NCBI GenBank assembly: GCA_013298625.1 | Contig: JAAFIF010000096.1 | Coordinates: 1-35,625, forward strand | DNA length: 35,625 nucleotides | Source of the DNA: Myxococcales bacterium | GTDB taxonomy: Bacteria > Myxococcota_A > Polyangia > Polyangiales > Ga0077539 | Direction of reading: 5' to 3' | Shown here: in pieces, positions 17,217 to 24,799 of the stretch | Numbering within the stretch: the first letter of the stretch is position 1 | Layout: each line of letters starts with the position of its first letter | The notes under the pieces: generated by a model | What the model saw: the letters and a program-made list of their open reading frames with translations, nothing else | Database searches by the model: none | What the model was told of the DNA's origin: nothing | Translations under genes and position numbers: made by a program

Positions 17217-17858
17217 TCAGGGCTGCAGCGTCGCTGTGATCGTGTATGCGGCCTGCGCCGCGCTCTCTGCGCCGGTCACGACGACGAGAAACGCCCCGTC
17301 GACGCGGGCGCGGTGGGCGACTTGTTCGTCGTCGTCCGCGGACTCGCTGCGGGCGATCGCGCGGTCGACGCGAGGGTCGCGGCCCGGCTCGTAGAGCGCG
17401 AGGTCGAGGTCGCCTTCGGCCTGTCGAAACGCGAGGTCGACGACGAGCCGCTGCCCCGCGCTCGCGCGCACCGTGAACATGTCCACGTCCGTCGCGCAGC
17501 GTCGTCCCGCGCGGGCTTCGCCGACGACGAGGCCCGTGGCGTCGGTCGCGCGGTCGTTGGGCTCGTTGCGGTCGTCATCGGGGCACGCGTCGATCGGGAC
17601 GCACGTAAGCCCGACCGCGCGAAAGCCCGCGTCGCAGTCGCAGTGGTCGTTGTGCAACACCCCGTGACCGCTGCACGCCACGGCGTCCGGCGCGACGTCC
17701 GCTGCGGCGTCTGTTGTGACGTCGATCCCGCCGTCGGGACCCGCGTCAGGGCCAGCGTCCGGCGCGAGCCACGCGTCCGGCGCAGCGGCGTCGAGAGGAG
17801 CGAGCATGGGACCCGCGCACCCAGCGGAGAGCGCGGCGAACAACAGCGCGTATTTCAT
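17217..17858 (-). CDS. Lipoprotein with EGF-like Cys segment and pre-peptidase C-terminal (PPC)-type domain
   Basis: A 213-residue lipoprotein started at ATG 17858 (MKYALLFAALSAGC, lipid Cys14); a TTG at 17873 is an alternative. An Asp/Ala/Pro/Gly linker with PDAGPDAG repeats leads to a six-Cys EGF-like segment (CSGHG ... CDC ... C ... C), then a PPC-type beta domain: DRNEPNDRATDA, DVDMFTVRASAGQRLVVDLAF, DLDLALYEPG. PPC domains usually accompany secreted proteases, but no catalytic domain is present, so it may be a surface binding protein. It starts 11 nt after the stop of the DUF1826 gene, which joins the lipoprotein module to the metal-regulated genes upstream. Confidence 0.8.
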   Translation of the reverse strand: MKYALLFAALSAGCAGPMLAPLDAAAPDAWLAPDAGPDAGPDGGIDVTTDAAADVAPDAVACSGHGVLHNDHCDCDAGFRAVGLTCVPIDACPDDDRNEPNDRATDATGLVVGEARAGRRCATDVDMFTVRASAGQRLVVDLAFRQAEGDLDLALYEPGRDPRVDRAIARSESADDDEQVAHRARVDGAFLVVVTGAESAAQAAYTITATLQP

Positions 17859-17869
17859 AGCCCACACAT

Positions 17870-18625
17870 TCAAGTCGCCAGAGAAATTTCAGAGAAGACC
17901 AGGACCCTTTGCCCGTCGCTCGTGCGCGTGAGCGTCGGCTTCGCGTCGAGCGAGCGCTCGTCGGCGACCTGCGTCAGCGCCAACACGATGCGACGGTCTT
18001 GCGTGCGCGCCACGCGTGGTGATCGGTGCACCGCGCCGTGCGCGATCCCCGGCCACGCGCCGCCCTTCAGCACGACGACGTCTCCGCGCTCGACGCTCTT
18101 CACGCCGCGCGAATCGCGGACGATTCTGGCGTTGGCGGCGGCGACGCTGGCCGGCGGGTGATCGAGCGCGTGACGGTCGACCGCCGCGCGGTGAACGATC
18201 ACCGTCCCTGGGCCGGCGTAGGTGACCAGCAGCCGCGCACGGACGAAGTCTTGATGAAACTTCGTGCACTCGTCGCCGACGACGCTCGCGAAGGTAGCGA
18301 GCGTCCGGCGCGCGCCCGCCGCGGACGAGAGCATGCTGAGGCAGAGCGAGACGTCCTCGACGAGCGCGTCGCGCAGCGCGTGGGGAGCGTTGGCGACCAG
18401 CGAGGCGACCGCGTCGCGCAGCGAAGGGTGCGAAGGGTCGAGCACGCGCGAGGACATCGGGAGCTCGCCTTGCGCAGCGGCGTCGAGCGCACGCGAGAGC
18501 GCTGGGTCGATGGCGCGCCGCAGGACGACCGTATCCACCTCGGGCTCGGCGAGCGCGTCGAGCACTGAAGCGTCCTGGCCGAAGCGCCACGAGCCTCGGT
18601 CGAAGTCGTCCGAATGGGAGCTCAT
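17870..18625 (-). CDS. DUF1826 protein, predicted HxD...H metal-binding enzyme
   Basis: A 251-residue cytoplasmic protein of the DUF1826 family, which in other bacteria sits beside COG0523 GTPases in Zur regulons. The conserved core is CTKFHQDFVRARLLVTYAG (residues 120-138), followed by GDVVVLKG (181-188) and GAVHRSP (197-203). His124-x-Asp126, His200 and Arg211 have the order and spacing of the Fe(II)-binding facial triad and 2-oxoglutarate-binding Arg of dioxygenases. I infer this activity; it is not established for the family. A paralogue lies at 25841-26557 and keeps the same residues. The ATG start overlaps the stop of the upstream unknown gene by 4 bp, and the next lipoprotein gene begins 11 nt after the stop. 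Confidence 0.85.
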   Translation of the reverse strand: MSSHSDDFDRGSWRFGQDASVLDALAEPEVDTVVLRRAIDPALSRALDAAAQGELPMSSRVLDPSHPSLRDAVASLVANAPHALRDALVEDVSLCLSMLSSAAGARRTLATFASVVGDECTKFHQDFVRARLLVTYAGPGTVIVHRAAVDRHALDHPPASVAAANARIVRDSRGVKSVERGDVVVLKGGAWPGIAHGAVHRSPRVARTQDRRIVLALTQVADERSLDAKPTLTRTSDGQRVLVFSEISLAT

Positions 18626-19380
18626 GGCGCGAGGGTCCTCAGGCGAACGCGGCGCTCGTCGGCGGCGACGCGGCGCTCGAACGCAGTGAGCCACGAGCGC
18701 CAGAGCCACTCGGCGGCAGCGAGGCGGCTCGACGAGGTGGTGACGTCGAGACGACGCCAGTAGAGCTCGCTGTGGGCGCGGTCGGGCCCGTTCCACCGAA
18801 GGAGGGCGAGGCGACCGTGGATCGCGGCGCTGTGCGAGAGAGCGGGCGGCAGAAAGTGGTTCGAGACGAGCTCGGCTTGGGCGAAGCCGTCGTCTTGGCG
18901 CGGGCCGATCTGGGCGAAGAGCAGCTCGCGCTTACCACCTTCGAGCACGACCCAATCGACGCGCCCGTCGGCGAGCGCGCCGAGCGCGTCGGCCAGCGGC
19001 TCGATGGCGCCGAGCTCGATCCCGCGAATCCACTCGCCATCCTCACAGGCGAGGCACTGCAATCCCTCTGCGATGGCGACGCGCTGCACGAGGTCGATCG
19101 CGTCCACCAAGACGGCTCGCGCCACCCACAGGTGCAGGCGCCCCAGCGAGTCCTCGAGGACGCTCGGCGTCGGGCCGTTGAGCGCCAGCAGCGGGTGCCG
19201 CGCGAGCGCGCGACGCACGCTGGCGTAGCGGTCGGACACCGTCGGAACCCAGTGAAACACCCGCAGATCCCCAGAGGCCTCGCGCTCGTCGGGCCAGAGG
19301 ATCAGCTCGCTCACGAGCGAGCGCAGGGCCGCAGGCTCGGCCGGCGCAGGCTCGACGGACTCGCAGTTCGATCTCGACAC
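18622..19380 (-). CDS. Hypothetical protein, first gene of leftward operator-linked operon
   Basis: A 252-residue protein of unrecognised family, with no signal peptide or membrane span. It has mixed alpha/beta character with conserved-looking stretches ELILWPDERE, DLRVFHWVPTVSDRY, GRVDWVVLEGGKRELLF and LLRWNGPDRAHSELYWRRLDV. I start it at GTG 19380. An ATG at 19422 would add 14 codons that lack the genome's third-position GC bias and lie inside the operator. Neither start has a Shine-Dalgarno. It overlaps the DUF1826 gene by 4 bp, and the tight coupling suggests a shared function, perhaps as partner or substrate supplier of the predicted dioxygenase. Confidence 0.72.
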   Translation of the reverse strand: MSRSNCESVEPAPAEPAALRSLVSELILWPDEREASGDLRVFHWVPTVSDRYASVRRALARHPLLALNGPTPSVLEDSLGRLHLWVARAVLVDAIDLVQRVAIAEGLQCLACEDGEWIRGIELGAIEPLADALGALADGRVDWVVLEGGKRELLFAQIGPRQDDGFAQAELVSNHFLPPALSHSAAIHGRLALLRWNGPDRAHSELYWRRLDVTTSSSRLAAAEWLWRSWLTAFERRVAADERRVRLRTLAP

Positions 19381-19399
19381 AGAAGCTGCACTAGCACTG

Positions 19400-19433
19400 A
19401 TGCAATCAAGTTGCAAATACATATCAAATGCAA
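19400..19433. promoter_or_regulatory. Putative Zur-type operator 1 (divergent)
   Basis: An AT-rich island in a very GC-rich context. ATGCAA at 19400, TTGCAA at 19411 and ATGCAA at 19428 are spaced 11 and 17 bp apart, exactly as in operator 3. The inner 23 bp (19411-19433) begin TTGCA and end TGCAA as a dyad, and differ from operator 3 at only four positions. It lies between the leftward 252-residue gene and bS18, so it can control both arms. Assignment to Zur is inferred from the genes controlled. Confidence 0.65.
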
Positions 19434-19503
19434 TAGCACCGCGTCGTTCGTCCGCGGCATCGCGCGGGCGATCGCCCCCCTACCGCGAAGGACCCACCCT
19501 CCG

Positions 19504-19806
19504 ATGACAAGCTGGAACAACACCCCCAACGACGAAGACCGCCTCGAACCGGGCGCCGACGAGGTCGCGCGAGAGAACCTCTCGATGCGTCGCCGCGGCG
19601 CGCGCAAGCGCACTTGCTACTTCTGCGAGAGCAAGGCCACGCAGATCGACTACAAAGACGTGCTCACGCTGCGGCAGTTCGTCTCGGACCGCGGCAAGAT
19701 CATGCCGCGTCGACAGACCGGGACGTGCGCCTGGCACCAGCGGATGCTCATCGAAGCGATCAAGCGCGCGCGGATGCTCGCGCTGCTGCCGTACTCGACC
19801 AACTGA
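19504..19806 (+). CDS. rpsR: 30S ribosomal protein bS18 (zinc-ribbon, C+ form)
   Basis: A 100-residue protein with the bS18 core: IDYKDVLTLRQFVSDRGKIMPRR, then an IKRARMLALLPY-type tail. An N-terminal extension of about 30 acidic/polar residues is unusual. Cys38, Cys41, Cys75 and His78 (CYFC ... CAWH) form the complete zinc-binding set of C+ S18 proteins. It is not in the usual rpsF-rpsR-rplI cluster but next to a putative Zur operator and upstream of a phosphatase and a COG0523 GTPase, so it is probably a second, regulated paralogue. Zur-controlled paralogues normally lack the cysteines, and this one keeps them. AAGGA lies 11 nt upstream of the ATG. Confidence 0.92.
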   Translation: MTSWNNTPNDEDRLEPGADEVARENLSMRRRGARKRTCYFCESKATQIDYKDVLTLRQFVSDRGKIMPRRQTGTCAWHQRMLIEAIKRARMLALLPYSTN

Positions 19807-19814
19807 GCGACGAC

Positions 19815-20867
19815 GTGCGCCCCACAGTGGTGTTCAGCGGCGCCACGCTCGGCGCGCTCTCGTTGTTGACGGTCGCAGCCCACGCGCAGAGCGCGCGGCG
19901 CGCGAGCGATCGTCTACGGCGGCGCGCCCGCTACGAGCGGACGCTCGACGCGACCACAGACCGTCGAGGCGCGCCCCTCTCTTTGCCCCGCGCAGCACAG
20001 CCGGTGCCGCTCAGCGAGGCGCCCGCGACGCGGACGAACGCAGCGAGGCCATACGACCACGTCGTGCTGCTCTCGATCGACGGGCTGAGGCCAGACGCGA
20101 TCGCCCTCTCGGACGCTCCAAACCTGGAGCGCCTCTCGCAGCGCGGGCTGTCCGCGACGGAGGCGCGCACGATCACGCTCTCGTATACGCTCCCATCGCA
20201 CGCCTCGATGCTCGCCGGAGTCGACGCTCCGACGCACGGCCTCGTGCACAACGACTTCACCCCTCGTCACGGGTTCAGCCGCGCGCCCACAGCGCTCTAC
20301 TTCGCGCACGACGCGGGCCTCGCGACGGCGATGTTCGTCTCGAAGCCGAAGTTTCGACACCTCGCGATCCCGGGCAGCGTTGATGTGTTCGAGCGGCCTT
20401 CCTACCAGTGTCCGGCGGTGGCTCGGCGCGCGGCGAGCTACATCGCCAACGTGGGCGCGGGGCTGACCTTCGTCCATCTCAGCGAGCCGGACAGCGCGGG
20501 GCACGACAGGGGCTGGATGACCGTCGCGTACCTGCGCGCGATCGCCGCCGCGGACGTCTGCCTCGGCGCGCTGCTCACGGCCATCGAGGCGCGCCGCGAC
20601 CGCGACCGCTTCTTGCTCATCGTCACCTCGGATCACGGCGGTCACGGTCGAACTCACGGCAGCACCCGCGAGGTCGACCGCCGCATCCCGTGGATCGCCT
20701 GGGGAAGCGCGGTGCGCCCTGGCCCGCACACCGAGCCGGTGTCTGTGATGGACAGCGCCGCCACCGCGCTCGCCGCCCTCGGCCTGCCGTTGCCCCCAGA
20801 ACTCGAAGGGCGCCCGGTCCGCGCCGCGCTCTCGCGCGCGACGAGCGGCGCGAGAGCCGCTCCATGA
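19815..20867 (+). CDS. Exported alkaline-phosphatase-superfamily phosphodiesterase/phosphatase
   Basis: A 350-residue protein started at GTG 19815, which gives a good signal peptide (cleavage near AHA-Q, residue 24). The metal-site set of type I phosphodiesterase/nucleotide pyrophosphatases is present: Asp89 in SIDG, Thr125 in TLPSH as nucleophile, Asp226 and His230 in EPDSAGH, Asp273 and His274 in SDHGGH, and His281. The family uses two zinc ions in the periplasm. It begins 8 bp after the bS18 stop and overlaps the next GTPase gene by 4 bp, so it is firmly in the rightward operon. A role in phosphate, nucleotide or lipid headgroup release is possible; how it relates to zinc supply is unclear. 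Confidence 0.86.
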   Translation: MRPTVVFSGATLGALSLLTVAAHAQSARRASDRLRRRARYERTLDATTDRRGAPLSLPRAAQPVPLSEAPATRTNAARPYDHVVLLSIDGLRPDAIALSDAPNLERLSQRGLSATEARTITLSYTLPSHASMLAGVDAPTHGLVHNDFTPRHGFSRAPTALYFAHDAGLATAMFVSKPKFRHLAIPGSVDVFERPSYQCPAVARRAASYIANVGAGLTFVHLSEPDSAGHDRGWMTVAYLRAIAAADVCLGALLTAIEARRDRDRFLLIVTSDHGGHGRTHGSTREVDRRIPWIAWGSAVRPGPHTEPVSVMDSAATALAALGLPLPPELEGRPVRAALSRATSGARAAP

Positions 20868-21877
20868 CCATCCCTGTCACCGTCCTCAGCGGCTTTCTCG
20901 GCGCAGGAAAGACCACGCTGCTCAACGACGCCTTGCGCCACCCCACGCTCGCCAACGCCCTGGTGTTGATCAACGAGCTCGGCGCCATCGCCATCGATCA
21001 CCACCTCGTCTCGTCGCTCAGCGACTCGGTCATCGCGCTGCCCTCGGGCTGCATCTGCTGCGAAGCCAAGGGAGAATTCGCGCGCGTCCTGCTCGAGCAG
21101 CACGCGCAGCGCAGCTTCGACCGCGTCGTCATCGAGACCTCGGGCATCGCGGACCCGACGCCCCTCCTCGCGACGCTGCACCACGCGCTCGAGCTGGCGC
21201 CGTACTTTCACTTCGACGCCCTCGTCGTTGCGTTCGACGCGACGCTGGGACCGTCGACGATCGCACAGCACGACGAGGCGCGCGCGCAGCTGGCCCTCGC
21301 CGACGACGTCATCCTCACCAAGCTCGACCGCGCGACGCGCGACGAGGCGCTCGGCGCCGCTGAGCTGATCCGCGCGCACAACGCGTTCGCGCGGGTGTTC
21401 GTCGCCAACCGCGGCGCGCTCGACTGGCACGCGCTGCTCAGCTGGACCCGCGAGACCATCGCCGCGCGGCTCGACCCCGCAGCAGCGCACAGCCTGGGCT
21501 CGCACGGGACGCACGCGAAGAGCATTTCTGTGCGCTCGGAGCAGCCTGCAGACTGGAGCGCCCTCGCCGCCTGGCTCTCGCTCGCGACGCAGCTGCACGG
21601 GACCGAGCTGCTGCGTGTGAAGGGGCTCGTCTCGCTCGCTGACGAGCCCGGCCCCGTCTCGGTGCAGTCCGTTCAGCACGTCGTCTATCCCCCGTTCAGC
21701 TTGCGCGACTGGCCCTCGAGCGACCGCGCTTCGCGCGTCGTGGCGATCACCCGCGGCTTGCAGCCGAGCTACGCCGACGAGCTCGAAGACGGCCTTCGCG
21801 CGGCCCTGCGCGCCGCAGACCGCCCCAAGCGACACCGCTTCGTCCGCGTCGATGGGCAGCGGATCCGTCGGTCGTAA
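20864..21877 (+). CDS. COG0523 GTPase, putative zinc metallochaperone (1 of 3)
   Basis: A 337-residue CobW/COG0523 P-loop GTPase. Walker A is GFLGAGKTT (residues 10-18), the metal-binding CxCC motif is CICC (63-66), and the guanine-specificity motif reads TKLD rather than NKxD. A CobW C-terminal domain follows (ADWSALAAWLSLA ... RVKGLVSL). The family delivers zinc to client enzymes during starvation (ZNG1, ZigA and others) or inserts other metals. No His-rich loop is seen between the domains. The ATG start overlaps the upstream phosphatase stop (ATGA). Operator 2 begins 28 bp after its stop, so it may end the first rightward unit or read through. Confidence 0.92.
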   Translation: MTIPVTVLSGFLGAGKTTLLNDALRHPTLANALVLINELGAIAIDHHLVSSLSDSVIALPSGCICCEAKGEFARVLLEQHAQRSFDRVVIETSGIADPTPLLATLHHALELAPYFHFDALVVAFDATLGPSTIAQHDEARAQLALADDVILTKLDRATRDEALGAAELIRAHNAFARVFVANRGALDWHALLSWTRETIAARLDPAAAHSLGSHGTHAKSISVRSEQPADWSALAAWLSLATQLHGTELLRVKGLVSLADEPGPVSVQSVQHVVYPPFSLRDWPSSDRASRVVAITRGLQPSYADELEDGLRAALRAADRPKRHRFVRVDGQRIRRS

Positions 21878-21905
21878 GCACAACCACGCTGCTACAGCAT
21901 CTCAA

Positions 21906-21928
21906 ATTCAGATGCATACCGATTGCAA
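21906..21928 (+). promoter_or_regulatory. Putative Zur-type operator 2
   Basis: An AT-rich island between two GTPase genes. ATGCAT (21912) and TTGCAA (21923) are 11 bp apart, the spacing seen within operators 1 and 3, and 15 of 23 positions match operator 3 in the aligned core. It is the weakest of the three. It lies 35 bp upstream of the start of the second COG0523 gene. Confidence 0.5.
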
Positions 21929-21962
21929 CAGCATCGAAGATACATTAGATCGGAGCCCCCTG

Positions 21963-23222
21963 ATGAACGACAGCACCAGCATCGACCCGCGCACCCAGCC
22001 GTCTCTGCCCGTCACGGTCCTCTCGGGCTACTTGGGAGCAGGCAAGACCACGCTGCTCAATCACGTGCTGAGCAACTGCGAAGGCAAGCGCGTCGCGGTG
22101 ATCGTCAACGACATGAGCGAGGTCAACATCGACGCGCAGCTCGTGAAGCACGGCAGCGCCGCGGTCGAGCGCAAAGAAGCCAAGATGGTCGAGATGACCA
22201 ACGGCTGCATCTGCTGCACGCTGCGCGAAGACCTGCTCGACGAGGTGGCCAAGCTCGCCCTGCAGGGCAAGTTCGACTACCTGCTCATCGAGAGCACTGG
22301 GATCGGCGAGCCCATGCCCGTCGCGGCGACGTTCTCGTTTCGCGACGAGAACGGGCGATCGCTCTCGGACCTCTCGCGCATCGACACGATGGTCACCGTC
22401 GTGGACGCGAAGAACTTTCTCGAGGACTACCAGAGCAGCGAGCTGCTCGGCGATCGCGGGCAGTCTCTCGGTGAAGACGACGAGCGCGCGGTGGTCGACC
22501 TGCTCGTCGACCAGGTCGAGTTCGCCAACGTCATCGTGATGAACAAGTGCGACCTCGTCACGCCCGACGAGCTCGCGCGGCTCGAAGCAATCCTTCACCA
22601 CCTCAACCCCGACGCCAAGCTCGTCCGCTCGACGCGCGGGACCGTCGCGCTCGACGCGATCCTCGACACGCAGCTGTTCGACGAAGCCAAGGCCGCGCAG
22701 TCCGCTGGGTGGGCCAAAGAGCTCGCCGGCGAGCACACGCCCGAGACCGAGGCCTACGGAATCTCGTCCTTCGTGTACCGCGCGCGCAGGCCGTTTCATC
22801 CCGAGCGCTTCATGCATTGGCTCGACAGCGAGTGGGCCGGCGTCGTGCGCTCGAAGGGCTTCTTCTGGCTCGCCACCCGCATGGAGGAGGTCGGCTCGTG
22901 GTCCCAAGCTGGCGCCGCGGGATCGGTCACCGGAGCGGGCTTTTGGTGGGCCGCCGCGCCGAAAGAAGCGTGGCCCGACGACGCAGAGTCCAAGGCCGAG
23001 ATCGCCGCCATGTGGCAAGAGCCCTACGGCGACCGACGGCAAGAGCTCGTCGTGATCGGCATGCGAATGGACCAAGACGCGCTGCGCGTAGGGTTCGACC
23101 GCTGCCTGCTCACGGACGAAGAGTTCGCCGCGGGACCTGCGGCGTGGGCGCAGCTCGAAGATCCCTTCGAGCAGTGGCACGGCAGCGGCGAAGACGACGA
23201 AGACGACGCTCAGTCGAGCTGA
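21963..23222 (+). CDS. COG0523 GTPase, ZigA-like long form (2 of 3)
   Basis: A 419-residue COG0523 GTPase. Walker A is GYLGAGKTT (residues 22-30), CxCC is CICC (82-85), the G4 motif is NKCD, and there is a large C-terminal domain with GFFWLATR and a Trp-rich stretch. This length and C-terminus match the ZigA-like subgroup that is zinc-starvation induced in Proteobacteria. The acidic tail (GEDDEDDAQ) could hold metal. The frame extends upstream through the operator; ATG 21963 is chosen because it lies past the operator with GGAG a few bases upstream. It is followed after 30 bp by bL33. Confidence 0.92.
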   Translation: MNDSTSIDPRTQPSLPVTVLSGYLGAGKTTLLNHVLSNCEGKRVAVIVNDMSEVNIDAQLVKHGSAAVERKEAKMVEMTNGCICCTLREDLLDEVAKLALQGKFDYLLIESTGIGEPMPVAATFSFRDENGRSLSDLSRIDTMVTVVDAKNFLEDYQSSELLGDRGQSLGEDDERAVVDLLVDQVEFANVIVMNKCDLVTPDELARLEAILHHLNPDAKLVRSTRGTVALDAILDTQLFDEAKAAQSAGWAKELAGEHTPETEAYGISSFVYRARRPFHPERFMHWLDSEWAGVVRSKGFFWLATRMEEVGSWSQAGAAGSVTGAGFWWAAAPKEAWPDDAESKAEIAAMWQEPYGDRRQELVVIGMRMDQDALRVGFDRCLLTDEEFAAGPAAWAQLEDPFEQWHGSGEDDEDDAQSS

Positions 23223-23252
23223 GCCATCAGCGATTCGATCGGAGGCTACGCG

Positions 23253-23423
23253 ATGAGAGAAATGATCCGTCTCGTGTCCAGCGCAGGCACTGGCTACACG
23301 TATTACACGAGCAAGAACAAGCGCACGACCACCAACAAGATCGAGCTGAAAAAGTACGACCCGATCGCGAAGAAGCACGTCGTCTTCACAGAGATGAAGA
23401 TGCCCAACCCGAAGAAGAAGTAG
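23253..23423 (+). CDS. rpmG: 50S ribosomal protein bL33, cysteine-free (C-) form
   Basis: A 56-residue protein, MREMIRLVSSAGTG at the start, then YYTSKNKR, KIELKKYDP and HVVFTEMK, which match bL33 throughout. No cysteine is present, so it is a zinc-independent form, the kind often induced by Zur loss to free zinc from ribosomes. A strong GGAGG (23241-23245) lies 7 nt upstream of the ATG, the best ribosome-binding site in the window. The gene is nested between two COG0523 genes, 30 bp after one and 8 bp before the next. Confidence 0.95.
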   Translation: MREMIRLVSSAGTGYTYYTSKNKRTTTNKIELKKYDPIAKKHVVFTEMKMPNPKKK

Positions 23424-23431
23424 CCGCGCGC

Positions 23432-24799
23432 ATGAGCACCGAAGCAGTCGTCGACAAGCGCATCCCCGTCACGGTCCTCACGGGGTTTCTCGGCGCGGGC
23501 AAGACCACCTTGCTCAACCGAATCCTGACCGAGCAGCACGGCCGACGCATCGCCGTGATCGAGAACGAGTTCGGCGAGATCGGCATCGATCAAGCCCTGG
23601 TCATCGACGCGGACGAAGAGGTCTTCGAGATGAACAACGGCTGCATCTGCTGCACCGTGCGCGGCGATCTGATCCGCATCCTTGGCGCGCTCGCGCGCAG
23701 ACGCGACAAGTTCGATCAGGTGCTCGTCGAGACCACGGGCCTGGCCGACCCCGGGCCCGTCGCGCAGACGTTCTTCGTCGACGAAGACGTGCGCGAGCAG
23801 TACCGGCTCGACGGGATCATCACGCTCATCGACGCGAAGCACACGCCCACGCGCCTCGATGACAGCGACGAGGCGCGGCAGCAGGTCGCCTTCGCCGACG
23901 TGCTCGTGCTCAACAAAATCGACCTCGTGAGCGCAGAAGAAGCAGAGGCCATCGAGCGCCGCGTGCGCGCGATGAACGCGATGGCCCGCTTCGTCCGCGC
24001 AGAGCCGGGCGCGAAGCTCGCGCTCGACCAGGTGCTCGACGTCGGCGGCTTCGACCTGTCGCGCGCGATCGAGCGAAAGCCGGCGTTTCTCGAGCCCGAG
24101 TACCCGTTCGAGTGGGGCGGGGCGTGGTCGCTCGAGGCGGGGACGTACGCGGTCGAGCTGTCGAACGGGCCCGACCCCACGGTGCAAGCGCTCGCCCGCG
24201 TGAGCGTCGATGCGCCGAGCGAGGCGCTCGTGCAAGAGGGCGCAGAGCTGCATTTTCGCTCGTTTGTTCGCGGCGCCGAGCCGCTCGCGCCGGGCGCTGC
24301 GCTCGCCCTCGCCGGCGCCGCCCAGACGCTCGACGTCCGCGACGAAGGCCGACACCGATGGACGCTCGAGCTCGCCTCGCCCTCGACGTTGCTCGTGTAC
24401 ACGCAGCACCGGCCCGAAGAGTTCGCCTTCGCGCTCACCGACGCGAGCGGCGCGACCCTGGCCCCCGCCGCGCAACATGATTTCATGGGCGCGCACGAGC
24501 ACAACGACCGCGTCACCTCGGTGGGGCTGCGATCGAGCCAGCCCATCAGCGAAGAGAAGCTCAACGCCTGGCTCTCGACGCTGCTGCGAGAGAAGGGAAC
24601 GGACCTCTATCGCACCAAGGGCATCCTCGCGATCCAGGGAAAAGACCGGCGATACGTGCTTCAAGGCGTTCACATGCTGCTCGACGGCCAGGTCGACCGC
24701 CCGTGGGGCGACGAGCCGCGCGTGTCCGAGCTGGTGCTGATCGGCCGCGACCTCGACCGCGCCGCGCTCGAAGCAGGGTGGGCCACGTGTCAGGCGTGA
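23432..24799 (+). CDS. COG0523 GTPase with inserted beta-rich domain (3 of 3)
   Basis: A 455-residue COG0523 GTPase. Walker A is GFLGAGKTT (residues 18-26), CxCC is CICC (71-74) and the G4 motif is NKID (161-164). After the G domain, residues about 221-352 form an extra beta-rich segment (YPFEWGGAWSLEAGTYAVEL ... WTLELASPSTLLVYTQH ... EEFAFALTD) absent from short family members. It ends in the His-containing loop GAHEHNDRVTSVGL that normally joins the G domain to the CobW C-terminal domain. The segment may recognise a client or hold metal. The start is 8 bp after bL33, and the stop overlaps the GTG of the WD40 gene. Confidence 0.92.
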   Translation: MSTEAVVDKRIPVTVLTGFLGAGKTTLLNRILTEQHGRRIAVIENEFGEIGIDQALVIDADEEVFEMNNGCICCTVRGDLIRILGALARRRDKFDQVLVETTGLADPGPVAQTFFVDEDVREQYRLDGIITLIDAKHTPTRLDDSDEARQQVAFADVLVLNKIDLVSAEEAEAIERRVRAMNAMARFVRAEPGAKLALDQVLDVGGFDLSRAIERKPAFLEPEYPFEWGGAWSLEAGTYAVELSNGPDPTVQALARVSVDAPSEALVQEGAELHFRSFVRGAEPLAPGAALALAGAAQTLDVRDEGRHRWTLELASPSTLLVYTQHRPEEFAFALTDASGATLAPAAQHDFMGAHEHNDRVTSVGLRSSQPISEEKLNAWLSTLLREKGTDLYRTKGILAIQGKDRRYVLQGVHMLLDGQVDRPWGDEPRVSELVLIGRDLDRAALEAGWATCQA

